Shown here: piece by piece, positions 27,558 to 36,782 of the stretch
Position numbering within the stretch: position 1 is the stretch's first letter
Layout of the letters: the number at the start of each line of letters is the position of its first letter
From: Winogradskyella sp. PG-2
Lineage (GTDB): Bacteria > Bacteroidota > Bacteroidia > Flavobacteriales > Flavobacteriaceae
Length of the DNA: 64,000 nt
Assembly (NCBI RefSeq): GCF_000828715.1
Contig: NZ_AP014583.1
Coordinates: 356,501 to 420,500 of the forward strand
Direction: 5' to 3'
The notes under the pieces: generated by a model
Told to the model about the DNA's origin: nothing
The model's input: the letters and a program-made list of their open reading frames with translations, nothing else
Databases searched by the model: none
Program-made: the position numbers and the translations under genes

Positions 27558-29987
27558 GTGGAATATCTTTTAAAAGCTAGTGCAGTTATAGTACTATTTT
27601 ATTTGTGTTTCTACTTCTTTTTAAAGAAAGAAACGTTTTTTAATCACAACAGATGGTTTTTATTGGCAGGAGTAATTATTGCATTAATTTTTCCATTAAT
27701 CGTAATACCTGTTGAGGTTATAGATGAACCCAACTTAGTACATGAGACCGTGTTTGCGTTCAATGATGTGATACCAGTAGTGGTTGAAAAACCAATAGTT
27801 CAATCAAAATTTCAATGGCAAATAATCATACCAATTATATATGGTATTGGATTGACCATATTCTTAATTCAGTTTTTATTTCAATTTGGATCCTTAATCA
27901 TACTATTACTAAAAAACCCAAAAGATAATGACGGTATTTATACCTACGTTATTGTAAATAATAAAATTTCACCTTTTTCATTTTTTAAATGGATTGTTTA
28001 TAATCCAGAATCATTTAATAACGAAGAGTTGCAATTAATGCTCACTCACGAAAAAGTACATGCTAGTCAATTACATTCTATAGATATATTAATCATACAG
28101 TTGGTTTGCAGCGTATTTTGGTTTAATCCATTAATATGGTTATACCGAAAAGAATTGAGACAAAACTTAGAATATATTGCAGATTACAAAACCCAAGAAA
28201 AATCAAATAGTGAGAAAGAATACCAACATTTATTACTAAAAACTAGTGTTGCAAATCTAAATGTTTCACTTTCTAATAATTTTTATAATTCATTAATCAA
28301 AGAACGCATAGTTATGTTAAAAAAATCAAGATCAAACAAAAAAAAACAATGGAGATACTTATTAATGCTACCATTACTAGCAGGTTTACTCATGAGTGTA
28401 AATACCGAAAATGTCTATAAAGAAACTGAGACTACAGTTGAAGGTAATAATAACACTATTGAGTTTGTTGTGACAAAAAACACTACAGATGCTGAACTTA
28501 TTGCAATGTCTTCTACTATTGAAAATAAGGGAGGAACATTAGTGTTTAGTGATATCAAAAGAAATACAAACAAGGAACTTATTAACCTTTTTCTGAAACT
28601 TAATAATCATAGTTATGGTTATACAGATGGCACTACTCCAATAGATTCTTTTATAATTTATAAAGAGTTATATGGTCGTAGAGGTGGTTTTGTAGGTCGT
28701 ATTAATGGTGCAACTTTACACTTTGATGATGACACAAATGATAAAGAAATTATTGACTCTCTGGTAAAAAGAGCACATAAAGCTATTACTAAAAAAGGCT
28801 TCCAAACTGCTCAAATTAATGAAAAACCCAAAACAGATATTACTCCTATCAAAATCGTTTTTAATAAGGAAATGACTGATGTACAATTAGATGAGATTAA
28901 GAAAGAACTAAAATCTAATGGTATTGAGATGAACTTAAAGCACTTAAAACGAAACGCAAAAAAAGAAATTATTGATATTAATATAGATTTTAAAACTAAA
29001 AATGGTTCTGCTAATTATAATGTGAAAAATGAAAACGGTATTAAGTCTTTCTATTTTAAATTAGATGAAAACGGGAGTTTCGGTGTTGGAGCTATTAATA
29101 AAAATAAATTTGTTTTTGCTGAACAAATTTTAACAGGAAAGTCTAATACAGAATCTGACTCAAAAGCTCGAGTATTTGTCTTTGATGAAAATGACGAAAA
29201 TGCATTTGAGGTTGATTCAACTCATGCAAATATATTAATCAAAAAACATAATGGTAATGTTAAACATTTTAAAGGCCTTACAGGTCAGGACACTATATAT
29301 TTTGCAACTATAGATTCATCTAAAGTAAAACGTATAACGAAATTAAAATCAAATATTTATTATCAAGATGATGCACCAGTAACAATCATTCGTTCTGTTG
29401 ACAATAACCTAAAGAATCCTACAGTAAGAGGCTATTCTACTACTTTTAATAATCAAAATACTAAACCACTTTACATTGTAGATGGAAAAGTAATTAAGAA
29501 TTATCAAGCGGATGCTCTTGATCCAAATAACATTGAAAAAATCAATGTATTAAAAGGAGATTCAGCTACTCAGATTTACGGTAAAAAAGGAGAAAATGGT
29601 GTTTTAGTCATTACAAGTAAAAATCCAAAATCCTTCACTTTTAAAGAAACAAAGACTAAAAGTCCTTGGAGAGTAGAAGTTGGTGGTGTAAGCTATATAG
29701 ATGAAGATGATCCAAGGAAAAATAGTACGCTTGCTTATTTAACAAAATACACCTCCGATATTGCTCTAGATAATCACAAAGAGAATCTCAAAAAAATTGG
29801 GATAACTGTTAAGTTCACGAAACTAAAACGTAATAAAGCAGGTGAAATTACAAGTATAAAAGTGAGTCTTAAAAATAAAAAAGGAGCTCAAAGTAGTGCA
29901 ACTTGGAAAGTTGACGATGGTATACCTAGTATTGAATTTGGTGAAACAGATGGCTCTCTAATTGCAAGAACAAGTGAAATGAACTAA
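27558..29987 (+). CDS. M56 (BlaR1-like) sensor metallopeptidase with repeats and a TonB-plug-like domain
   Basis: An 809-residue protein from a GTG start. Four membrane helices (residues about 5-22, 34-52, 88-120, 266-282) frame the cytoplasmic M56 protease domain with zinc motif H164-E-K-V-H168. The long periplasmic part has three related repeats, each with an LKRN/IKRN core (about 300-345, 430-500, 735-809). Between the second and third is a segment like a TonB-receptor plug (PLYIVDGKVI...INVLKGDSATQIYG, about 640-690). There is no penicillin-binding domain, so the signal is probably not a beta-lactam. It forms a sensor-repressor pair with BlaI. Confidence 0.85.
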   Translation: MEYLLKASAVIVLFYLCFYFFLKKETFFNHNRWFLLAGVIIALIFPLIVIPVEVIDEPNLVHETVFAFNDVIPVVVEKPIVQSKFQWQIIIPIIYGIGLTIFLIQFLFQFGSLIILLLKNPKDNDGIYTYVIVNNKISPFSFFKWIVYNPESFNNEELQLMLTHEKVHASQLHSIDILIIQLVCSVFWFNPLIWLYRKELRQNLEYIADYKTQEKSNSEKEYQHLLLKTSVANLNVSLSNNFYNSLIKERIVMLKKSRSNKKKQWRYLLMLPLLAGLLMSVNTENVYKETETTVEGNNNTIEFVVTKNTTDAELIAMSSTIENKGGTLVFSDIKRNTNKELINLFLKLNNHSYGYTDGTTPIDSFIIYKELYGRRGGFVGRINGATLHFDDDTNDKEIIDSLVKRAHKAITKKGFQTAQINEKPKTDITPIKIVFNKEMTDVQLDEIKKELKSNGIEMNLKHLKRNAKKEIIDINIDFKTKNGSANYNVKNENGIKSFYFKLDENGSFGVGAINKNKFVFAEQILTGKSNTESDSKARVFVFDENDENAFEVDSTHANILIKKHNGNVKHFKGLTGQDTIYFATIDSSKVKRITKLKSNIYYQDDAPVTIIRSVDNNLKNPTVRGYSTTFNNQNTKPLYIVDGKVIKNYQADALDPNNIEKINVLKGDSATQIYGKKGENGVLVITSKNPKSFTFKETKTKSPWRVEVGGVSYIDEDDPRKNSTLAYLTKYTSDIALDNHKENLKKIGITVKFTKLKRNKAGEITSIKVSLKNKKGAQSSATWKVDDGIPSIEFGETDGSLIARTSEMN

Positions 29988-30006
29988 ATGAGTTAATTCT
30001 ATAATA

Positions 30007-30041
30007 AAAGCCAAACTAAAATTCTTAGTTTGGCTTTTTTA
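30007..30041 (+). terminator. Terminator after the M56 gene
   Basis: A perfect 14-bp stem (AAAAGCCAAACTAA / TTAGTTTGGCTTTT) with a four-base loop and a T run. It ends the BlaI-M56 operon. Confidence 0.85.
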
Positions 30042-30059
30042 ATTCAGCTAAAGAGCTAC

Positions 30060-32021
30060 TTATTCTATAATTACTTTCTTAATCGTTGAATTTGCATCAC
30101 TTATTAATTTTAATAGATATAAACCTGATGATAAGTCTAAATCGATAAATGCTGCTACTGATTTAAAATCCTTTAAAAGTTTTCCTTCAATAGAATAGAC
30201 TTCAATATCTATTTCTGAGTTTAAACCTGTTATATATAGCCTTCCATTTGTTGGATTAGGGTAAATGGAAGCAGTACTAAATTCATCCTCTGTTAAACTC
30301 AGTGATTGATTCCAAGGATCACCAACATTAGTTCCCCAAATATACTCTACCATTAATGGTAGATCTATAAATGGATTTCTATTTTTTTGCCAATTATAAA
30401 CGATATTGTTTCTGTTCATTTCAAAATCATCTGGTGGGTCATTTCTATGCCAATCTAATAAAGTATCTAAATCTCCTAACTGTCCAGTTGTATTAGGAAA
30501 TCCATCAACAACCTCCAAACCGTTATATCTAATTTCCATATATAAAACACTTCTTGCCACATCACCTCTAAAGCTTCCAAGTGTTGCAGTTGGACCAATA
30601 TACTGTCCATAATGCTGATTACCTCTAGAACTGTTTTCTGATGCATCTGCAGCTCTTAATGCATGAGCATCTGAATTACCATGACGTAGCGAATCTGCTT
30701 TAGTTGTCCAAAACACATCAATGCCATCGGAGATCTCATCTTCTTCAATATCAAAAAACCCTCCTCTAGATCTTGGATACGTATGTTCCCTATTCCATTT
30801 TCCTGCATTACTAGATCCTGTCTGTAAATCTAATTTTGGTCGTCCTTCTTCAGAATATACTAACCAAACCTGGTTACTGTTTTCTGGGTTTTGATCTGCT
30901 TCTGTTAAAATATCAAAAACATCTGCATACGTTTGTGCTCTCACAGTTGTGGGATCGGCAATAATATCTTGCAAAGCTTGTCTTAATGCAATATCTGCTA
31001 ATCCATCTGTACTATCATAATAACCTGCTGGCTGAGTACTCTGTACAACTCCTGTAGTTGGATTAACTGGAGTTCCCCATGCTGCCATAGTAAAATCATT
31101 ATCTACAATTCTTACCTCTACCCTATTATTAGAAGGAATAGTCGGCTCTACCAAATCTGTAAACCTAATTTGCAAAATCTCATCACCTTCATCTAAAGCA
31201 TCATCAACTAGAGTTATTGTTGTACTCGTTGAATTTTGACCATTAGGAATTGTAAGATTTATATTCCCTGTGTAATCAGAAGTATTAAATCCGTAATTAG
31301 TAAGACTTATGCTAAAATCTAGATCAGAAGTTACATTTGTATCTGCTGTAAATGTTATATCAAAAGTATCATCTTCATTATACATAGATTCAGCTACGGA
31401 GATTTCTATAGCATTAAAAATAATTCCACTACCGTCATTTAAAGCTCTTGGTGTTGGAGTGCCTGTAAAATAAGTACCATCATTATTACGCTGAATAGAA
31501 TTGGTATTACCACTAGAACCTTCGTTTATTTGCTGAATACTTGCAAAATTAGGATCATCATCAAAAATATCTATCAAAGTTAAATCATCAGCATCACTTG
31601 TATCATAGAGTAATACATCTACCAAGTTAGTAATATTTGCGACTGTTCCTTCAGGAAAATCATTTGGAGATGCTTGATAAATTGCCACAGCATCAGCACC
31701 ATTCTGTATTAGATTTTGAGCAATTAATAATTGAGGATATGGTGATACTCTTGTACTTCCAATGAGTAATAACCCATTACTGTCAGTTGTAAATCCAGTT
31801 AAATCAATTGTTAAATAGCTAGAATCTCCTCCACTTGTAGAGCCGTTGAAAAAGACAAGTACGTAACCATCAGTTGAAAAATTAGGTGTCTGAGATTTTA
31901 TTTCAACAAATTCTTCAGTATCTGTACTCGGGTTATCACAATCAAGTTCATTAATTACTAAAGTTTGTGACCAACTAAATATTGAAATAAAAACTAATAG
32001 TATCGTAAGAATTCTTTTCAT
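30060..32021 (-). CDS. Secreted endonuclease I with lamin-tail, Calx-beta-like and T9SS sorting domains
   Basis: A 653-residue secreted protein (signal peptide to about residue 18). Domains in order: lamin-tail domain (residues about 20-175, LVINELDCDNPSTDTEEFVEI), a Calx-beta-like domain (about 205-305), and endonuclease I (about 330-560, with catalytic WNREHTYPRSRGG and GNQHYGQYIGPTATLGSFRGD). The C-terminus is a type A sorting domain (SIYPNPTNGRLYITG...), so it leaves the cell through type IX secretion. It probably degrades extracellular DNA for nutrients. It is a single gene. Confidence 0.92.
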   Translation of the reverse strand: MKRILTILLVFISIFSWSQTLVINELDCDNPSTDTEEFVEIKSQTPNFSTDGYVLVFFNGSTSGGDSSYLTIDLTGFTTDSNGLLLIGSTRVSPYPQLLIAQNLIQNGADAVAIYQASPNDFPEGTVANITNLVDVLLYDTSDADDLTLIDIFDDDPNFASIQQINEGSSGNTNSIQRNNDGTYFTGTPTPRALNDGSGIIFNAIEISVAESMYNEDDTFDITFTADTNVTSDLDFSISLTNYGFNTSDYTGNINLTIPNGQNSTSTTITLVDDALDEGDEILQIRFTDLVEPTIPSNNRVEVRIVDNDFTMAAWGTPVNPTTGVVQSTQPAGYYDSTDGLADIALRQALQDIIADPTTVRAQTYADVFDILTEADQNPENSNQVWLVYSEEGRPKLDLQTGSSNAGKWNREHTYPRSRGGFFDIEEDEISDGIDVFWTTKADSLRHGNSDAHALRAADASENSSRGNQHYGQYIGPTATLGSFRGDVARSVLYMEIRYNGLEVVDGFPNTTGQLGDLDTLLDWHRNDPPDDFEMNRNNIVYNWQKNRNPFIDLPLMVEYIWGTNVGDPWNQSLSLTEDEFSTASIYPNPTNGRLYITGLNSEIDIEVYSIEGKLLKDFKSVAAFIDLDLSSGLYLLKLISDANSTIKKVIIE

Positions 32022-32440
32022 ACTCTTTTTTTTACAAAGATAACCTTAATATTAGATAGCTATGTTAAGCGCAAATTAAATACAAAAAATAGACTAAATA
32101 AACTATGATATTTATCAGGTTTTCAATTAGCAAAAAAGATGAAATCACCAAAAACAGGGCTTTTAATAATGAAACGCCTCTACGATTTTAAAATTAAAGC
32201 CAAAAAGGCCCTAGAAACATATATATTTGCAACCGTAAACATTATATTTAATTACTTTTTATAACTTATTTTAAGACAAGTCACAAATTTTAGTAATCAT
32301 TATCATTTTTTTACTTATAAATATAAATGCAAAATCATCGATTTATATTAAATCGTTTGGAGAATGATTAGTTGTCTATATATATTGAAAACTCAATCAA
32401 GAAAACGTAGTAAATTATTAACCTCTAAACCAAAAAAATT
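32022..32440. other. Intergenic stretch without a supported gene
   Basis: Very AT-rich. The only frames I see are short; the best is a 31-codon frame at 32169-32264 (MKRLYDFKIKAKKALETYIF...), with no supporting signal. Further downstream lie the small frames described separately. Confidence 0.4.
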
Positions 32441-32491
32441 ATGATGACTTTAGCAAAATTGATTATTGAAATAATATTTTCAATATTCTAA
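32441..32491 (+). CDS. Possible 16-residue hydrophobic peptide
   Basis: The frame ATG-ATG...TAA encodes MMTLAKLIIEIIFSIF. The peptide is short and hydrophobic, like type I toxins or leader peptides, and a strong hairpin follows 26 bases later. No antitoxin RNA can be seen by eye. It is recorded because the frame and hairpin together look like a small transcript. Confidence 0.25.
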   Translation: MMTLAKLIIEIIFSIF

Positions 32492-32516
32492 ATTAAAACC
32501 AAACAACCAATCAAAA

Positions 32517-32556
32517 AAAAGTAAAACTTAGTTCTAGAATAAGTTTTACTATTTTT
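32517..32556 (+). terminator. Hairpin terminator between two small frames
   Basis: A perfect 10-bp stem (GTAAAACTTA / TAAGTTTTAC) encloses the palindrome TTCTAGAA. It is flanked by eight As and a T-rich run. Confidence 0.6.
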
Positions 32557-32612
32557 GTTTCTCATAGTCATCTTAGTGAAAGAACTGATAGCTTTAGTTA
32601 CTAATCCTAACC

Positions 32613-32765
32613 ATGAGAACACAATTATTTAAGGCTTTAGCCAAACTAAATAAAGCCATATTACCATCTTACAGTAAAAAACAATTAGATCTTAGCAAAG
32701 CTTCTAAACTTCAGCTGGCTATTATTGGCTGGCGTGCTTATATTACAAAAAATGCTCTTAAATAA
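32613..32765 (+). CDS. Small basic conserved protein, 50 residues
   Basis: A 51-codon frame from ATG 32613 to TAA 32763-32765. The product is basic (MRTQLFKALAKLNKAILPSY, then SKKQLDLSKASKLQLAIIGW). From memory, small proteins with this LNK..LPS...LDLSKA...IGWR pattern occur across Flavobacteriia, often mislabelled SsrA-binding protein. It is far too short for SmpB and has none of its motifs. Hairpins lie on both sides. The function is unknown. Confidence 0.65.
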   Translation: MRTQLFKALAKLNKAILPSYSKKQLDLSKASKLQLAIIGWRAYITKNALK

Positions 32766-32793
32766 AAAAAGACTACCTAATGGTAGCCTTTTA
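32764..32793 (+). terminator. Terminator after the 50-residue protein
   Basis: The stem AAAAGACTACC / GGTAGCCTTTT (one mismatch) with loop TAAT follows the stop codon directly. Confidence 0.6.
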
Positions 32794-32842
32794 AAAACTC
32801 AACTTAATCTATCGCTTTCGCGGTAAATTTCTCTTTCTATTC

Positions 32843-33742
32843 TTAATTTCTTGTTACAGAACCTGTTATCGTTTCTACTGGGCCATCACCCATATCAATC
32901 ACAGTATGGTTCATAGCTGCAGCAGGTACTACATGAGCTAATGGCTTTAATGTAAAAGGTGCTGTACTATTATCTGGGTAAGGCTCTACAGAGATTACAA
33001 CGGTTCTTCCTTTTAAATCAGTCGGAAATGTTAAACCTGCAGGAGCATTTTGTAAATAATCCTCACCAGGATAACCAGGTCCATTACCAGAATCCCCTTT
33101 AAATACCGAAGATGCAGCATTATCATCTGCACTTTCAGCTGATGAAAAAGCTCCTGTACTTATAGGTGTGCCGTCAAAAACTACCCAACCTTCATATTTC
33201 CAACCTGCTGCTAAAGTAGGTAGGTTTAAGCCAGCTACTGCAGGAGGCGCAGAGTTGTCTAAGAACCAAACTCCACTAGCTTCATTTGTATCATCCATGT
33301 CAGTAGGTGTTGCTAATATATACTTACCTGTAGCATCTGCTAAAGATGTTAATGTACTTCCTGAATCTACCAAAGTATTATTAGAATTCACATTTGCCGA
33401 ATTTCCTAAAAAATCTCCAGCTAAAATTTTGGTAGCTGCTGGCGCAGGATCTGGATCTACTGCAGGTTCTATTGATAGTACAAATTTAGTTGCGCTACTT
33501 AATTGCGCCGCACTTACAGAAAAAGTTTGTGGAAACACAACATTCGAAAATGTTCCTGTACTTACTGGCTGACCATCTACGATAATCCAACCTTCGTAAA
33601 CAAAATCGCTACCTAAAGATTCTAAACCTTGTAGATCTAAAGTTAAATCTGCATTTGTTGGTGTGTTGCTATCATCATCACTACTGCAGGATACTGCTAA
33701 TAATCCTATTGCTAGTAATCCTAAAATTGTTTTTTTAATCAT
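32843..33742 (-). CDS. Lipoprotein with two tandem RskA-like repeats
   Basis: A 299-residue lipoprotein (lipobox LLAVSC, C19). The body is two copies of one domain. Copy 1 starts VYEGWIIVDGQPVSTGTFS (residues 48-66) and has FVLSIEPAVDPDPAP; copy 2 starts KYEGWVVFDGTPISTGAFS (182-200) and has VVISVEPYPDNSTAP. The sequence SxEPxxxxxxP recalls the extracytoplasmic domain of anti-sigma factor RskA, but there is no anti-sigma part here. The function is unknown. It follows the TonB receptor on the same strand but has its own promoter after the receptor's terminator. Confidence 0.72.
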   Translation of the reverse strand: MIKKTILGLLAIGLLAVSCSSDDDSNTPTNADLTLDLQGLESLGSDFVYEGWIIVDGQPVSTGTFSNVVFPQTFSVSAAQLSSATKFVLSIEPAVDPDPAPAATKILAGDFLGNSANVNSNNTLVDSGSTLTSLADATGKYILATPTDMDDTNEASGVWFLDNSAPPAVAGLNLPTLAAGWKYEGWVVFDGTPISTGAFSSAESADDNAASSVFKGDSGNGPGYPGEDYLQNAPAGLTFPTDLKGRTVVISVEPYPDNSTAPFTLKPLAHVVPAAAMNHTVIDMGDGPVETITGSVTRN

Positions 33743-33770
33743 TGCTTTATTGTTTAATAATGTTCAGGTT

Positions 33771-33778
33771 CAAAATTA
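33771..33778 (-). promoter_or_regulatory. Bacteroidota -7 box for the tandem-repeat lipoprotein
   Basis: The minus strand reads TAATTTTG, a perfect TAnnTTTG match, 28 bases before the ATG at 33742. Confidence 0.45.
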
Positions 33779-33847
33779 TAACAAGACAATAGATTAAAAT
33801 GTTAGATGGCTAACACTAACAACTATTATTCACATTTTTAAACAAAA

Positions 33848-33879
33848 AAGAATCACTAATAATTTTATTCGTGATTCTT
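33848..33879 (-). terminator. Terminator after the TonB receptor gene
   Basis: A perfect 9-bp stem (AAGAATCAC / GTGATTCTT) followed by a T run on the minus strand, about 30 bases past the receptor stop. Confidence 0.7.
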
Positions 33880-33909
33880 CCAAAACCAATTAATATTTTA
33901 TGCTTTACA

Positions 33910-36144
33910 TTAGAAAGTAACTGCGATTTTAGCTCGCAAGAAAAACGGAGTACCTGGTGTAAATGTAATTTCTTCCACAGGTTGCGCTTCATTAAATAAA
34001 CGTGTTTCTGTTGCGAATTGTGTTTCATTCCATTCTACATCAAATAAGTTTTCTACTGCTAAGCCTATCGACCAGTTTTTAGCAATATCATAATTAATAT
34101 TGAAATCCGTTACAAAATAACCTTCTGCAACAATAGAATCATCCTCATTTGCAGGTCTATCATCAACAAATCTGTAACTCAATCCACCAGAAAATCCTTT
34201 TAAACCTTTAACAGAAATACTTCCTGTTGATGTAAAATCTGGTGCTAAAGGAATAAAGTCTTGCCCATCAGGCTCATCTACACTTCGAGCAACTGTATAA
34301 TTCACATCACTATTAACAAATAACCAATCTGTAATTTGATAGCGAAAACCGAAATCAATTCCATAACGCTTAGATTTCCCACTCGGCTCTACAATACCAC
34401 CATCACCAACATAAACAAATTCTTGTTCAGAAAACAAAGTCCATAGTGCTGTATTAAAGACCAAACGATCTGCTGGTTTATAAATGGCACCTAAATCTGC
34501 ACCAAAGGCTGAAGGCAATGTTTCTTCACTAGTATTAGCTGTAACTACACGAGCATCATTAGAATGAAAACCATAACCTAACTTTGCAAATAATTGTAAG
34601 TCTGAAGATGCTGCAAAAATAGTATTGAACTTAGGACTTAAAATGGTTTGTGTTTCATTTAAAGTCTCAAAACTATCAGCTAAAAAATCTACATACCCAA
34701 ACTTAAAATAGTCTAGCCTTAAACCTGGATTTAACGTCCACTTCTTTGTTTTATAGTTTCCACTAAAAAAAGCATATCCATTTAATTCATCAATATCACC
34801 AAAAGCAATACGCTCTAATGTTTCTCTTCTATTTTTAGTACACGATAATTCAACATCATTAACATCATCATATCTAAATCCTAAACCAGCATCAAAGCTC
34901 AATTGAACATTATGATCTTCGATATGGAATGTTCTATTATAGACACTCTCAGCCCCTAAAATTGTGCGGCTTTCTTTTTGTTTTATTTGATCTCCATTTA
35001 CAGGATCTTCTAAAAAGAAGGTAAAGTTAGAATACAGCTCAAAATCATATTTAGACAAAAAGGCTTTGGATTTTATACGTTGATGTTCATCAATTTGTTT
35101 GGTATGATTCACCCACAGGTTTGACCTACTTGTTGATCCACCTTCGGTATCATCAATAGCACCAAAACGACCTATTAAGCCTTGTTCTACAGCTCTTGTA
35201 GGAATTTGACCAGACGCATCCCATCTACTCTGAAAATGAGAAAATGATAAGGTTAATTCTTCATCTTCATAATTATTGAAATTATAACGTCCTAAGACAT
35301 TTAAACGATTAAAATTTTGTGGTGATTGAAAAACACCATCTGTAAGCACTAATTCTGAAGCTACATAAGCACTGCTATTTTCGCCTTCAGAAATCTTAAA
35401 TAGATTGACTGCTCGCAAAGTATTGTATTGTCCAGCTTCAATTTTTATAAGATTATCATCTATTGATTTTTTGGTATTCAACTCAATATAACCAGCAGTA
35501 TTAAAATTGCCTTTATCAGCATAATACGGCCCTTTACCAAAGTCTATATTACCTATAGTTTCTGGAATTACAAAGTGCAAATCAGCATAACCTTGACCGT
35601 GAGCATGCGATGGTAAATTTACTGGTAAACCATCTGTAGTAATAGAAATATCAGTACCATGATCTATATCAAATCCTCTTAAGAAGATTTGTTCTGCTTT
35701 ACCTCCACCTGCATGCTGTCCAATGATTAGACCCGGAACTTTTCTTAATATTTCTTGTGCAGATTTTATTGGATTTGTCTTAATATCTACATTGGCATAT
35801 TGACTCAATACATTAAGTTTAGATACAAGTACAACCTGATCTAAAGATACTGCAGCATCTTTTAGTACAATATTTACCGTAGTATCTAATTGACTGCTTG
35901 TAATCGTAAATTCTTGTTGTTCATAACCTAATCCACTAATTACGATAACATCTCCTTCTGAGATATCATCTAATTCAAAATAACCTGAGACATTTGTATA
36001 TGCATAGCCTCCTGTATTTTTATTATATATGTTAACACCTTCAATAGGTGTTTTGTTTTCTGTTGTTATTGTACCACTAATTTCGTGAGCAAAAGCAGTA
36101 CTACATAGTGCCATAAACACTAAAAATAATAAAATGCGTTTCAT
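33910..36144 (-). CDS. TonB-dependent outer-membrane receptor
   Basis: A 744-residue receptor with a signal peptide (cleaved after AFA, residue 19). Residues about 20-100 are a CarboxypepD_reg-like domain (ISGTITTENKTPIEGVNIYN). Residues about 115-220 are the plug (IKSAQEILRKVPGLIIGQ, FLRGFDIDHGTDISI). The rest is the 22-strand barrel, ending in an aromatic strand (FFLRAKIAVTF). There is no SusD partner, so the ligand is more likely a small chelate or cofactor than a glycan. It lies downstream of the NRPS genes on the same strand, separated by one small gene, and could import the product or its metal complex. Confidence 0.9.
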   Translation of the reverse strand: MKRILLFLVFMALCSTAFAHEISGTITTENKTPIEGVNIYNKNTGGYAYTNVSGYFELDDISEGDVIVISGLGYEQQEFTITSSQLDTTVNIVLKDAAVSLDQVVLVSKLNVLSQYANVDIKTNPIKSAQEILRKVPGLIIGQHAGGGKAEQIFLRGFDIDHGTDISITTDGLPVNLPSHAHGQGYADLHFVIPETIGNIDFGKGPYYADKGNFNTAGYIELNTKKSIDDNLIKIEAGQYNTLRAVNLFKISEGENSSAYVASELVLTDGVFQSPQNFNRLNVLGRYNFNNYEDEELTLSFSHFQSRWDASGQIPTRAVEQGLIGRFGAIDDTEGGSTSRSNLWVNHTKQIDEHQRIKSKAFLSKYDFELYSNFTFFLEDPVNGDQIKQKESRTILGAESVYNRTFHIEDHNVQLSFDAGLGFRYDDVNDVELSCTKNRRETLERIAFGDIDELNGYAFFSGNYKTKKWTLNPGLRLDYFKFGYVDFLADSFETLNETQTILSPKFNTIFAASSDLQLFAKLGYGFHSNDARVVTANTSEETLPSAFGADLGAIYKPADRLVFNTALWTLFSEQEFVYVGDGGIVEPSGKSKRYGIDFGFRYQITDWLFVNSDVNYTVARSVDEPDGQDFIPLAPDFTSTGSISVKGLKGFSGGLSYRFVDDRPANEDDSIVAEGYFVTDFNINYDIAKNWSIGLAVENLFDVEWNETQFATETRLFNEAQPVEEITFTPGTPFFLRAKIAVTF

Positions 36145-36306
36145 AGTTTTTTATTTAAAATTGGTTGAATTTATAAGTCTCTCTAAATGAAGCTTATAGT
36201 TAAGCATAAGATTCATAGTTCATTTCATTTGGGTAAATTGATAAACTATAATTAAAAATTTAATTAGAATAAAATTGATGATTTAGAAACATCATCTTTT
36301 GTTGGC

Positions 36307-36780
36307 TTAAATTTGTGGAGGTCGATACAAATCTTTAAGATATCCTTTAATAACAAATTGATTTTGTGTGCAATAATTAGGAGTCTCTTTTGTAATTATT
36401 TTATTGAATCTTAAGACATACTTGTTGTTATCAATATGTTTATTTATTTTTAATTCGAGATTTGTCGACTCACTTTTTTGATTATTGTCTTTGTTAGATA
36501 CACCATCAAAAACAGTATTTAAAAAATCTAAAAATCCATGTTGATGATTAAGAGTATAACTACTTGACATCTCGTCTATATTGACTTGGTTTGCAAATTC
36601 ATAATTCTGAACCTCATTATGTTGCAGCACAAAACTTGGTGCCTTAAAGTTATGAGAAATAGTATGTAATATAATATTTAATTGCATGTGTGCAGGCCCT
36701 AAAACATAGCACAAAGTTATCGACACAGCCAAGACTTTGAAGATAAAATGTTTAATACTATTTGATTTATTTGACTGCAT
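36307..36780 (-). CDS. Membrane-anchored hypothetical protein coupled to the NRPS gene
   Basis: A 157-residue protein with one N-terminal hydrophobic segment (residues about 10-32) and a mature part with scattered histidines (NHQHGF) and a CTQNQF segment. It ends in YRPPQI. It starts two bases after the NRPS stop codon, so translation is probably coupled. Similar small proteins can precede TonB receptors in Flavobacteriia, perhaps in metal handling, but I cannot name the family. Confidence 0.55.
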   Translation of the reverse strand: MQSNKSNSIKHFIFKVLAVSITLCYVLGPAHMQLNIILHTISHNFKAPSFVLQHNEVQNYEFANQVNIDEMSSSYTLNHQHGFLDFLNTVFDGVSNKDNNQKSESTNLELKINKHIDNNKYVLRFNKIITKETPNYCTQNQFVIKGYLKDLYRPPQI

Positions 36781-36782
36781 TT

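Noticed and set aside
32613..32765. SmpB (SsrA-binding protein)
   Set aside because: At 50 residues it is about a third of SmpB length and lacks its motifs; the label would be an annotation error.
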